Source: Candidatus Saccharimonadota bacterium (GTDB lineage: Bacteria > Patescibacteriota > Saccharimonadia > CAILAD01 > BJGX01). Taken from it: 6,333 nt of DNA. A program made the position numbers and the translations under genes. Below are positions 1 to 6,063 of the stretch, in pieces (the first letter of the stretch is position 1; the number at the start of each line of letters is the position of its first letter). The stretch is from contig JACDEK010000051.1 of NCBI GenBank assembly GCA_013816445.1, positions 1 to 6,333 on the forward strand. Direction: 5' to 3'. The notes under the pieces are model-generated. The model was not told where the DNA came from, did no database searches, and saw only the letters and a program-made list of their open reading frames with translations.

Positions 1-379
1 TGGTGAGCAAGTGCGCGACTGGATCCACGTAGATGATCATAACTCTGCAGTGACTTTAATATTAGAGAAGGGCACAATTGGTGAGACCTACCTTATTGGT
101 GCTGATGGCGAGAAAAACAACAAAGAAGTTATAGAAGCTATTTTGCGCCTCATGGGTAAATCTACTAGCGATTACAAGCATGTTAAAGACCGCCCAGGCC
201 ATGATATGCGCTATGCTATAGATTCTAGTAAGCTGCGCCGTGAGTTGGGCTGGAAACCCCAATACACTAAGTTTGAAGCAGGCCTTACACAAACTATTCA
301 GTGGTACACAGACAATCAAGCTTGGTGGCAGCCACTCAAAGATGAAGTTGAGGCCAAATACACAGCCCAGGGCCAATAG
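1..379 (+). CDS. rmlB: dTDP-glucose 4,6-dehydratase, C-terminal part (5' end outside window)
   Basis: RmlB is an NAD-dependent short-chain dehydrogenase/reductase of the extended type. It removes water from dTDP-glucose to give dTDP-4-keto-6-deoxyglucose, the second step of dTDP-L-rhamnose synthesis, in the cytoplasm. The open frame runs in from the left edge (first whole codon at position 2), so the GTG at 11 is not the real start. About 125 C-terminal residues are present. They carry family signatures in the right order: GEQVRDWIHVDDH, GETYLIG followed by EKNN, DRPGHDMRYAID and ELGWKP, then WY near the end. The N-terminal NAD-binding Rossmann motif and the YxxxK catalytic pair lie upstream of the window and cannot be checked. 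The frame stops at TAG 377-379, 74 bases before rmlC. Family assignment is secure, because the DRPGHD.RYAID block is typical of RmlB and separates it from most other sugar epimerases. Confidence 0.95.
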   Translation, partial: GEQVRDWIHVDDHNSAVTLILEKGTIGETYLIGADGEKNNKEVIEAILRLMGKSTSDYKHVKDRPGHDMRYAIDSSKLRRELGWKPQYTKFEAGLTQTIQWYTDNQAWWQPLKDEVEAKYTAQGQ

Positions 380-390
380 ACTTGAGTCTC

Positions 391-418
391 TTGCAATAAA
401 ATACACATTCACTATACT
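391..418 (+). promoter_or_regulatory. Candidate promoter of rmlC-rmlD
   Basis: TTGCAA at 391-396 and TATACT at 413-418 are separated by 16 bases and resemble -35 and -10 boxes (4/6 and 5/6 matches to the sigma-70 consensus). Transcription would begin near 425, leaving a leader of about 29 bases that contains AAGGAG at 442-447, six bases before the rmlC ATG. The region is AT-rich and no terminator is visible after rmlB, so read-through from rmlB is also possible. The call rests only on consensus matching. Confidence 0.45.
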
Positions 419-453
419 ATATCTGTTGCACCTTTCTATAAAAGGAGAAGACT

Positions 454-1008
454 ATGGAAGTCGAAGACCTTGGGCTAAATGGCGCATTGTTAGTAAAGCC
501 AGATATATTTGGTGACGACAGAGGATATTTCTTAGAAACTTATCGACGCGAAACGTATCAAAGAATGGGCGTTGAAATCGATGAAGTTCAAATGAACCGT
601 TCTCGATCAAATCACGGTGTTTTACGAGCTATTCACTTTCAGTTAGACCCCGGTCAACCAAAATTGGTTAGTTGTGCATATGGTGAAATATTTAATGTTG
701 CCGTTGATTTACGTCTCAATTCACCAACCTTCGGTATGTATGCCGGAGTAGCACTAACAGAAAAAAACGGCCACCAGTTATTCTTGCCAGTAGGTTTTGG
801 TAATGGGTTCGTGGTAATTTCTGATTCTGCAGTCTATACATATATTGTTGGGAGTTTGTATACAGCAGAGACTGAGGCCGAAATTGCCTATAATGACCCT
901 GATATCGATATTGATTGGCCTATTTTTGAGCCAATTATTTCTGAGCGTGACAAGAATGCACCATTTCTCACAGACTTTGATTGGGGTAACTGCACATGGC
1001 AAAAGTAA
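454..1008 (+). CDS. rmlC: dTDP-4-dehydrorhamnose 3,5-epimerase (RmlC family, divergent)
   Basis: RmlC is a cupin-fold epimerase that inverts C3 and C5 of dTDP-4-keto-6-deoxyglucose, the third step to dTDP-L-rhamnose. This 184-residue protein has the normal family length and motif order: DDRGYF (21-26), VLRAIHFQ (56-63), KLVSCAYGEIF (70-80), VAVDLR (82-87), SPTFG (90-94), NDPDIDIDWP (147-156) and ISERD (162-166). The catalytic base His61, partner Asp166, Lys70, Arg58 and Tyr130 align with Salmonella His63, Asp170, Lys73, Arg60 and Tyr133 (established family residues). Two oddities are that the usual RGxH is RAIH and that the usual AHG is GNG, so Asn117 stands where a conserved active-site His normally is. 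The start is fixed by AAGGAG six bases upstream. The 3' end overlaps rmlD by 13 bases. The family is certain; strict 3,5-double epimerase activity is likely but not proven given the substitutions. Confidence 0.9.
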   Translation: MEVEDLGLNGALLVKPDIFGDDRGYFLETYRRETYQRMGVEIDEVQMNRSRSNHGVLRAIHFQLDPGQPKLVSCAYGEIFNVAVDLRLNSPTFGMYAGVALTEKNGHQLFLPVGFGNGFVVISDSAVYTYIVGSLYTAETEAEIAYNDPDIDIDWPIFEPIISERDKNAPFLTDFDWGNCTWQK

Positions 1009-1880
1009 TTGTGTTTGGCGCTGGTGGCCAGCTTGGCAAGGCATTACAAAAATTATTACCTCATGTAAGTTTTTACACTAGAGAAGATTGTGATGTTACA
1101 AGTGTAATTGAAGTTGCCGAAATATTTACACAGAATTTAGATGTTGAGTTTGTTATTAATGCCTCTGGCTATACCAAAGTAGACCAAGCAGAGGTTGAGC
1201 CAGACCAAGCCTACTTAGTAAACACTACTGCAGTAGAAATTATTGCTCAAATTGCACAAGAAGCCTACACTCACCAAGCCATTCTTATTCATATCAGTAC
1301 TGACTATGTATTTGATGGCACAGCTACTGAGCCATACAAGCCAGATGCACCCACTAACCCAACAAGTGTGTATGGTAAGTCAAAACTATACGGAGAAATT
1401 GCAGTAAGAGATAACTCGGAGCATTACATTGTACGTACCTCGTGGCTATATGGCAACGGGCCAAACTTTGTACGTACTATGTTTTTACTTGGTACAAGTA
1501 GAGATGAAGTAAGGGTAGTCAATGACCAGTTTGGGCTACCTACCAATGCGCTAGATTTGGCAGAATTTTGTTGTTACTTAATGAAGTACAAACCGCAATT
1601 TGGCACCTATCACTTTTGTAATGGTGGTGACCCTATTAGTTGGGCGTATCTTGCAGAAACTATTTTCTCTCTCATGAGTATTAAATGTACGGTTGTACCA
1701 GTCAGTACAGAAGAATACCTACTAGCTAATCCGCACATTATCGCACCGCGCCCACAGTACTCGGCGCTCGATTATTCTGGTAGTGTAATTATTGATGATA
1801 AGTCAAATAAGAAAAGCTTTTACGTTCGTGGATGGTATGCTGCCTTGAGTGATTATTTAGACAAACAAGCCTCTACCTAG
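996..1880 (+). CDS. rmlD: dTDP-4-dehydrorhamnose reductase
   Basis: RmlD reduces dTDP-4-keto-L-rhamnose with NAD(P)H to dTDP-L-rhamnose, the last step of the pathway. The 294-residue protein is of full family length. It shows the N-terminal nucleotide-binding motif GAGGQLG (8-14), NASGYTKVDQAE (55-66), the STDYVFDG block (101-108) with the catalytic Thr102, the catalytic YxxxK pair Tyr126/Lys130 in SVYGKSK, VRTSWLYG (146-153) and the late RPQYSALD (252-259). All catalytic residues of an extended SDR are intact. The ATG lies inside the end of rmlC in another frame (13-base overlap), with only a weak GGGGT at 983-987 as ribosome binding site, so translation is probably coupled to rmlC. The TAG stop sits in the loop of a terminator hairpin. 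In many Actinobacteria and some CPR bacteria these two activities are fused in one protein; here they are separate frames. Confidence 0.95.
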   Translation: MAKVIVFGAGGQLGKALQKLLPHVSFYTREDCDVTSVIEVAEIFTQNLDVEFVINASGYTKVDQAEVEPDQAYLVNTTAVEIIAQIAQEAYTHQAILIHISTDYVFDGTATEPYKPDAPTNPTSVYGKSKLYGEIAVRDNSEHYIVRTSWLYGNGPNFVRTMFLLGTSRDEVRVVNDQFGLPTNALDLAEFCCYLMKYKPQFGTYHFCNGGDPISWAYLAETIFSLMSIKCTVVPVSTEEYLLANPHIIAPRPQYSALDYSGSVIIDDKSNKKSFYVRGWYAALSDYLDKQAST

Positions 1881-1895
1881 TGTAGGGGCTTTTTC
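1867..1895 (+). terminator. Rho-independent terminator of rmlC-rmlD
   Basis: A ten-pair stem is formed by AAGCCTCTAC (1867-1876) and GTAGGGGCTT (1882-1891), with one G-U pair and a five-base loop CTAGT. It is followed by TTTCT to 1896; with the last stem bases the T-run is five long. The left arm is the last coding sequence of rmlD and its TAG stop (1878-1880) is in the loop, so the terminator occupies coding DNA. The stem is GC-rich in its middle and fits an intrinsic terminator well. Confidence 0.85.
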
Positions 1896-1899
1896 TATC

Positions 1900-1908
1900 T
1901 GGTATAAT
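1900..1908 (+). promoter_or_regulatory. Extended -10 promoter of rmlA
   Basis: TGGTATAAT is a perfect extended -10 element (TGnTATAAT). No good -35 box is present: at the expected distance lies the right arm of the rmlD terminator. An extended -10 can compensate for this in sigma-70 promoters. Transcription would start near 1915, giving a leader of about 20 bases with AAGGAG at 1921-1926, nine bases before the rmlA ATG. Confidence 0.75.
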
Positions 1909-1935
1909 CAAATAGTTAAAAAGGAGATAGATAGC

Positions 1936-2793
1936 ATGAAAGGAATTATTTTAGCTGGCGGGAGTGGCACGCGCCTATACCCAATCACCAAAGGTATTAG
2001 TAAGCAACTAATGCCTATTTATGATAAGCCAATGATCTACTACCCTCTCAGTACTCTCATGATGGCTGGTATCAAAGACATACTTATTATTACCACTCCT
2101 CAAGATCAAGACCAGTTTAAGCGCCTGCTTGGCGATGGTAGTGATATTGGCATCAGTCTTACATACAAGGCCCAACCCAAGCCAGAAGGTCTTGCCCAGG
2201 CCTTTATTATTGGCGAAGAATTTATTGGTGATGATTCTGTGGCCCTTGTGCTGGGTGATAATATCTTTCACGGCCATCAGTTTGGTCAGAGTCTGAAGCA
2301 ATGTACTGACCCAAATGGAGGAGTAGTGTTTGCCTACCAAGTATCAGACCCAGAGCGCTACGGTGTAGTTGAGTTTGATGACGCCCAAAAAGCTGTTTCT
2401 ATAGAAGAAAAACCTCAAGAGCCTAAGAGTAACTATGCAGTTGTTGGGTTATATTTCTATGATAATAGTGTGGTTAAGATTGCCAAAAGTATTCAACCCA
2501 GCGAGCGGGGAGAGCTAGAGATTACTACTGTTAATGAGGAGTATTTGCGCCAAGGTAAACTCAAAGTACAGATTATGGATCGCGGCTCAGCCTGGCTCGA
2601 TACCGGCACTTTTACTTCTATGATGGATGCCGCTGAGTATATACATGTTATAGAAAAACGCACCGGCTTAAAGATAGGCTGTATTGAAGAAGTGGCTTTT
2701 AATGAAGGTTATATTGACGCAACACAACTAGAGAAGATCAGTACTGATTTAGTGAAGAGTGGATATGGTAAATATCTTATAGAAATCTTATAG
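1936..2793 (+). CDS. rmlA: Glucose-1-phosphate thymidylyltransferase
   Basis: RmlA joins glucose-1-phosphate and dTTP to give dTDP-glucose and pyrophosphate, the first and usually feedback-regulated step of dTDP-rhamnose synthesis. At 285 residues it has the usual length. Visible motifs are the nucleotidyltransferase signature GGSGTRL (8-14), the sugar-phosphate lysine region SKQLMPIYDKPMIYYP (22-37), QPKPEGLAQAF (80-90), the metal-binding LGDNIF (106-111; Asp108), RYGVVEFD (141-148), EEKP (157-160), RGELEITTVN (191-200) and GSAWLDTGT (217-225; Asp222). Nothing essential is missing. It lies after rmlB, rmlC and rmlD but has its own promoter and follows a terminator, so the first enzyme of the pathway can be expressed separately from the last two. 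It ends with TAG, 49 bases before the next gene. Confidence 0.97.
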   Translation: MKGIILAGGSGTRLYPITKGISKQLMPIYDKPMIYYPLSTLMMAGIKDILIITTPQDQDQFKRLLGDGSDIGISLTYKAQPKPEGLAQAFIIGEEFIGDDSVALVLGDNIFHGHQFGQSLKQCTDPNGGVVFAYQVSDPERYGVVEFDDAQKAVSIEEKPQEPKSNYAVVGLYFYDNSVVKIAKSIQPSERGELEITTVNEEYLRQGKLKVQIMDRGSAWLDTGTFTSMMDAAEYIHVIEKRTGLKIGCIEEVAFNEGYIDATQLEKISTDLVKSGYGKYLIEIL

Positions 2794-2825
2794 TCTGTAT
2801 TAGAGTCACAACTCTTTGACTTGAG

Positions 2826-2834
2826 TGTTATAAT
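2826..2834 (+). promoter_or_regulatory. Extended -10 promoter of the 2843 gene; predicted leaderless transcript
   Basis: TGTTATAAT is a perfect extended -10 element. A weak -35 match GTCACA (2805-2810) lies 18 bases upstream of TATAAT. Seven bases after the -10 box is position 2841, only two bases before the ATG at 2843, and no Shine-Dalgarno sequence precedes that ATG. The mRNA would therefore be leaderless or nearly so. Confidence 0.6.
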
Positions 2835-2842
2835 ATATGTAG

Positions 2843-3343
2843 ATGAAAAAACAAAAATTTGTCAGATATGTTTTTATTGCAGTCATTATCGGAATACTTC
2901 TCTTGATTGGGGCATTTTTTGTATTTAAGAGATACTCAATCCCTCAAAAGAATACATCTAACTCTGAAGAAAACAAGAAAATTCTACCAGACGGTACAAG
3001 TATTGAGAATAAAGATTCTCAAGCAAAAACTATGACTACAAATCAAAATCCTGTTGGTAATCCAATTACTATGACTATTTCTCAGATTTCCCAAAATCCA
3101 AGTCAGGTAATTGTGAGAGTACTAGTTGATGAAGTAAATTCTGGTAACTGTAGTCTTTCACTAAAGAAAGATTCAGTAACTGTTCTGAAAAATGCAGCTA
3201 TGGTAGCTGGGCCAAGTTATAATTATTGCGATGGATTTATTATTAGTAAATCAGAATTACAAAAAGGAGAGTGGAAACTAAGCCTACAAGTAAAAAGCAA
3301 TGGAAGAGAGGGTAATATTGAAAAGGTTTTTTCAGTTGAATAG
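2843..3343 (+). CDS. Membrane-anchored protein with small extracytoplasmic domain, function unknown
   Basis: I do not recognise a named family. The 166-residue protein has a basic N-terminus (MKKQKFVRY), one hydrophobic segment at about 10-28 (VFIAVIIGILLLIGAFFVF) followed by KR, a low-complexity Asn/Ser/Lys linker to about 75, and a C-terminal domain of about 90 residues rich in predicted beta strands. That domain has two cysteines, Cys103 (SGNCSLSL) and Cys129 (SYNYCDGF), which could form a disulfide. The sequence GEWKLSLQVKSNG near the end resembles the closing strands of an immunoglobulin-like or carbohydrate-binding beta sandwich (inference). There is no lipobox, so it is probably held by the N-terminal segment with the domain outside. 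Similar membrane-anchored proteins occur in Saccharibacteria as far as I recall. It overlaps the start of the large gene downstream by 26 bases, so the two are co-transcribed and probably translationally coupled. The start is the first ATG; no ribosome site is visible. Confidence 0.8.
   Translation: MKKQKFVRYVFIAVIIGILLLIGAFFVFKRYSIPQKNTSNSEENKKILPDGTSIENKDSQAKTMTTNQNPVGNPITMTISQISQNPSQVIVRVLVDEVNSGNCSLSLKKDSVTVLKNAAMVAGPSYNYCDGFIISKSELQKGEWKLSLQVKSNGREGNIEKVFSVE
3308..3320 (+). promoter_or_regulatory. Ribosome binding site that favours a TTG start at 3318
   Basis: GAGG at 3308-3311 (within GAGAGGG, 3306-3312) lies six bases before TTG 3318-3320. The ATG at 3300 has no purine-rich SD-like match at proper distance beyond AAAAAGC. 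Starting at TTG also gives a cleaner signal peptide (MKRFFQLNRNK) than the acidic MEERVILKR of the upstream ATG. Both starts are inside the end of the preceding gene. Confidence 0.55.
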
Positions 3344-6062
3344 AAATAAATTGTTTTTTGTAATATCTTTTATTTTTGCAATTTTTCTATCCACTATCTT
3401 ACTTACTGGAAATTCAAGGGCTGCAAACTCAGCAACTTTTAACCCTGGAAGAATTATTGATGACGGAGTTTTTACAAATAAGGCCAGTATGTCAGCTCAA
3501 GATATACAGATATTTTTAAATTCTAAAGTTAATTCATGTAATACAGGATACACTTGCTTAAAAGATTATATAGAGAATGGTAAATCTGCATCTCAAATAA
3601 TATGGGAACAGTCTCAAAACTATAATATTAACCCACAGGTTATCATAGTTACTTTACAAAAAGAGAATGGACTCGTAACTGATACTTTTCCTCAAGCTTG
3701 GCAATACCGAACTGCAATGGGCTTTGCTTGCCCAGACAGTGGTAGCTGCGACCCTGCTTATTATGGTTTTACTAATCAGGTTGGCCAAGGAGCACGGCAT
3801 TTTAGAAATTATTTTGATAATAACCCCAATTGGTTTATTCCATATACTCCTGGCGCCTCAACAATTAAGTGGAGCCCAAATGCTAGTTGCGGCTCAAGTC
3901 AAGTATTTATTGAAAATAGATCCACAGCAGCTTTGTATTCATATACACCTTATCAACCAAATCAAGCCGCTCTGAATAACTTATATGGTTTAGGAGATAA
4001 TTGTAGTGCATATGGTAATAGAAATTTTTGGCGTGATTTTACAGATTGGTTTGGTTCAACAAACTCTACAGAATTTATCACACAAGTTATTCAAGCACCG
4101 AATGATTCTAGATATTTCTTGCGAATAGGCAACACAAAAATGTGGATTCCGACTACAGAAACCTATTCGAGTTGGAGGCTAAGTAGTTTTAGTCTTACAC
4201 AGGTACCTCAATCATTCTTCGATTCACTTGCTACACTTCCAGACCTGAAGCAAGTTGGGCGTGCAGGACCGTACTATTATTTTGTATCCAACGGTGAAAA
4301 ACATTACATACCAACACTTCAGCATCTTCAGAATTGGGGATATACGCAACAAGATATAAATAATGTATCTGCTACCTTGGTACTTAATAATATTCCAGAG
4401 ACCAATCACCTGGGAAGATTTGCAAAAAGTAGTGACTCTAATGATCAAAGGCACTGGCTAATGAATAGTAGTCAAAAAAATAACCTACCTAATAATGATA
4501 TTTTATATCAATGGGGATATATACCTAGTAATGAAATAACCACAACTCCAGAGTATCTTACATTAAAGTCAATTGGACCAGATGCTAGTAGGTTTGTTAG
4601 TTCTTCAGGATCAAAATATATCATTGATACTAATAGAAAAATTATTCTAGCAGATGATAATCAGGTGGCAAACTGGGGTAGTCCAGCCTTTACTGAGATA
4701 AGTAGTCTAGCTTTAGGTTTTGTTCAAAGTATTACTAGCTCAAACTTTATTAAGCCAGCAAATGACCCAAAATGGTATTTGCTCGATGGTGGAAATAAAA
4801 GATATTTACCGGATGGCAATGTATTAAATACTTGGAACTATACGAATAACCTCCTGGTAATAAGTCAAAATCTAGGCGATCTCTTGCCAAGTGCAAATAA
4901 CGCCAGGAGTATTATTCGAGTTACGTCACCTGTTGATAAAACATTTGTTCTTGATGGAAAAAAACATTGGATACCTGATCAAAACACCTTGAATGCTTGG
5001 GAAAATGATAGTAGTACTATAGATATTTATAATCCAGCTAGTATTTCTGGTTTAATAGATAGCACGAATGCCTCCGCTATTTTTCAGATTCAAGGCACCC
5101 CACATATCTATACTGTTGAAGCTGAAAGTATTAGGCACATTCCAGATATTAACACTCTGAATGCCTGGGGATATCCAAGGGTAGCCACTATAACATCACT
5201 TTCACAATCATTTGTTTATCAATACCAACAAACTACGTCTGTTTCTTTTAAAGTAGACACCGGTGTAGCTAAATACTTCCTAGAGGATGGTTATTCTCAT
5301 CTTGTACCCGATAACATGTTGAATACATGGGGATTTAGTACTCCTGCAATTATTTCTCCTAATACAATTTCACGTTTTAGTTCTAAACCAAGTGTAACTC
5401 AGTTTGTTAATATAGGCGGTATCAATTATATAATGGAAGGAGGACAACGAATTGCGTTAGGTGGATTTGATGATGCTTATGGTGTGAATTCAGGGAATGT
5501 AACTAACTTGAATACAGGCTTCTTTAACCAATCTTCGTTAGTAGCCTCATATATTATTCAATCTAATAATCCGGCAGATTCAAGAATATGGTTATTCAGC
5601 AAGGGTAAGAAATATTATATAGAGTCATTTGCAAAACTAGTAAATTACGGATTCATAAGCCGTCAAATACCAATAACTAAGCTTAGTCAGCAAACGATTG
5701 ATAGCTTTACTGATGCTGGGAAAAATGCACCAATTTTCTTAAAGAAAGCCGGAAGCGGAACAAAGATGATTAATTTTGGAACAGGAGCAGGATTTCCTGA
5801 TTTAAGTATTAAAGCTACATACGGCTCAACTATGAGTACTGATGAGTTAGTTTCAGCATCTATTTTTGATTCGTTACCTTTACAGTCTTATCTACAAAGT
5901 ATTGCTCGAGGGTACGACGGTAAAATATACTTAATTGAAAATGGTCAGAAAAGATGGATAACAAACTCTCAAACCTATCAAAATAATTATGCGAATTTAC
6001 CAAATGTACTGCTCTACAGTACTACATTAGAAATGATACCAAACGGTACTAATATTAATTAA
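3318..6062 (+). CDS. Secreted lysozyme-like protein with about twelve tandem C-terminal repeats
   Basis: The protein has about 914 residues from the TTG (920 if the in-frame ATG at 3300 is used); numbers here count from the TTG. A signal peptide is clear: basic start, hydrophobic core at about 12-31, likely cut after SRA (Ala35). Residues about 41-247 form a lysozyme-like domain. NINPQVIIVTLQKENGLV places Glu116 where lysozyme and lytic-transglycosylase folds carry the catalytic acid, and conserved-looking blocks QYRTAMGFACPD, YYGFTNQVGQGARHFRNYF, YTPYQPN and YGNRNFWRDFTDWFG follow. All six cysteines are here (74, 80, 138, 144, 191, 229). Residues about 253-914 are diverged repeats of about 54 residues with the core [KR]x[WY]IPD then LxxWGY. 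No LPxTG, SLH or C-terminal membrane anchor is seen. I recall similar N-terminal domains in Saccharibacteria and Actinobacteria, usually unnamed. Probable role: binding or cutting peptidoglycan outside the cell; activity is inferred. Confidence 0.85.
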   Translation: MKRFFQLNRNKLFFVISFIFAIFLSTILLTGNSRAANSATFNPGRIIDDGVFTNKASMSAQDIQIFLNSKVNSCNTGYTCLKDYIENGKSASQIIWEQSQNYNINPQVIIVTLQKENGLVTDTFPQAWQYRTAMGFACPDSGSCDPAYYGFTNQVGQGARHFRNYFDNNPNWFIPYTPGASTIKWSPNASCGSSQVFIENRSTAALYSYTPYQPNQAALNNLYGLGDNCSAYGNRNFWRDFTDWFGSTNSTEFITQVIQAPNDSRYFLRIGNTKMWIPTTETYSSWRLSSFSLTQVPQSFFDSLATLPDLKQVGRAGPYYYFVSNGEKHYIPTLQHLQNWGYTQQDINNVSATLVLNNIPETNHLGRFAKSSDSNDQRHWLMNSSQKNNLPNNDILYQWGYIPSNEITTTPEYLTLKSIGPDASRFVSSSGSKYIIDTNRKIILADDNQVANWGSPAFTEISSLALGFVQSITSSNFIKPANDPKWYLLDGGNKRYLPDGNVLNTWNYTNNLLVISQNLGDLLPSANNARSIIRVTSPVDKTFVLDGKKHWIPDQNTLNAWENDSSTIDIYNPASISGLIDSTNASAIFQIQGTPHIYTVEAESIRHIPDINTLNAWGYPRVATITSLSQSFVYQYQQTTSVSFKVDTGVAKYFLEDGYSHLVPDNMLNTWGFSTPAIISPNTISRFSSKPSVTQFVNIGGINYIMEGGQRIALGGFDDAYGVNSGNVTNLNTGFFNQSSLVASYIIQSNNPADSRIWLFSKGKKYYIESFAKLVNYGFISRQIPITKLSQQTIDSFTDAGKNAPIFLKKAGSGTKMINFGTGAGFPDLSIKATYGSTMSTDELVSASIFDSLPLQSYLQSIARGYDGKIYLIENGQKRWITNSQTYQNNYANLPNVLLYSTTLEMIPNGTNIN
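3438..4058 (+). other. Lysozyme-like domain of the large secreted protein
   Basis: This segment encodes residues about 41-247 (TTG numbering). It is mostly helical in character, ends sharply at DWFGST, and contains the candidate catalytic Glu116 in QKENGLV. Six cysteines appear as two close pairs (74/80 and 138/144) and one distant pair (191/229), suiting three disulfides in an exported domain. The fold assignment is from motif resemblance to GH23/GH73-type muramidases and has not been verified by structure or search. Confidence 0.65.
4074..6059 (+). repeat. About twelve tandem protein repeats of about 54 residues
   Basis: Each unit appears to be a pair of beta strands (for example KWYLLDGGNKRYLPD) followed by a short helix ending in LxxWGY and a variable tail rich in Ser, Thr and Asn. 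The Pro of the IP step falls at residues 278, 332, 391, (Ala445), 498, 553, 609 and 664 (TTG numbering), 53-59 apart. A Trp follows 8 residues later in seven of these eight units and 7 later in the last. Units 9, 10 and 12 are weaker (near 715, 769 and 882, with Tyr in place of Trp), and unit 11 near 820 is doubtful. The best preserved are units 5-8. The DNA of the units has diverged, so the array is old and not a recent expansion. Confidence 0.75.
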
Positions 6063-6063
6063 T

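Noticed and set aside
378..389. AGACTTGAGTCT after rmlB as a terminator.
   Set aside because: The stem has only four pairs, is not GC-rich, and no T-run follows.
62..412. A minus-strand open frame of 116 codons antisense to rmlB.
   Set aside because: It lies wholly over the well-supported rmlB frame, has no ribosome site, and its translation shows no family motif.
999..1005. GCAAAAG at the rmlC-rmlD junction as a programmed -1 frameshift site that would make a fusion.
   Set aside because: The heptamer does not fit X-XXY-YYZ in the P site, no stimulatory structure is obvious, and rmlD has its own ATG. Coupled reinitiation explains the overlap.
2008..2340. A minus-strand open frame of 110 codons inside rmlA.
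   Set aside because: It is a shadow of conserved rmlA codons and has no recognisable protein features.
2802..2817. AGAGT-CACA-ACTCT after rmlA as a terminator.
   Set aside because: It is a five-pair AT-rich stem followed by only three Ts. It is too weak to call, though some termination there cannot be excluded.
2816..2834. TTGACT at 2816-2821 as the -35 box of the TATAAT at 2829.
   Set aside because: The spacing is only seven bases. The promoter call rests on the extended -10 instead.
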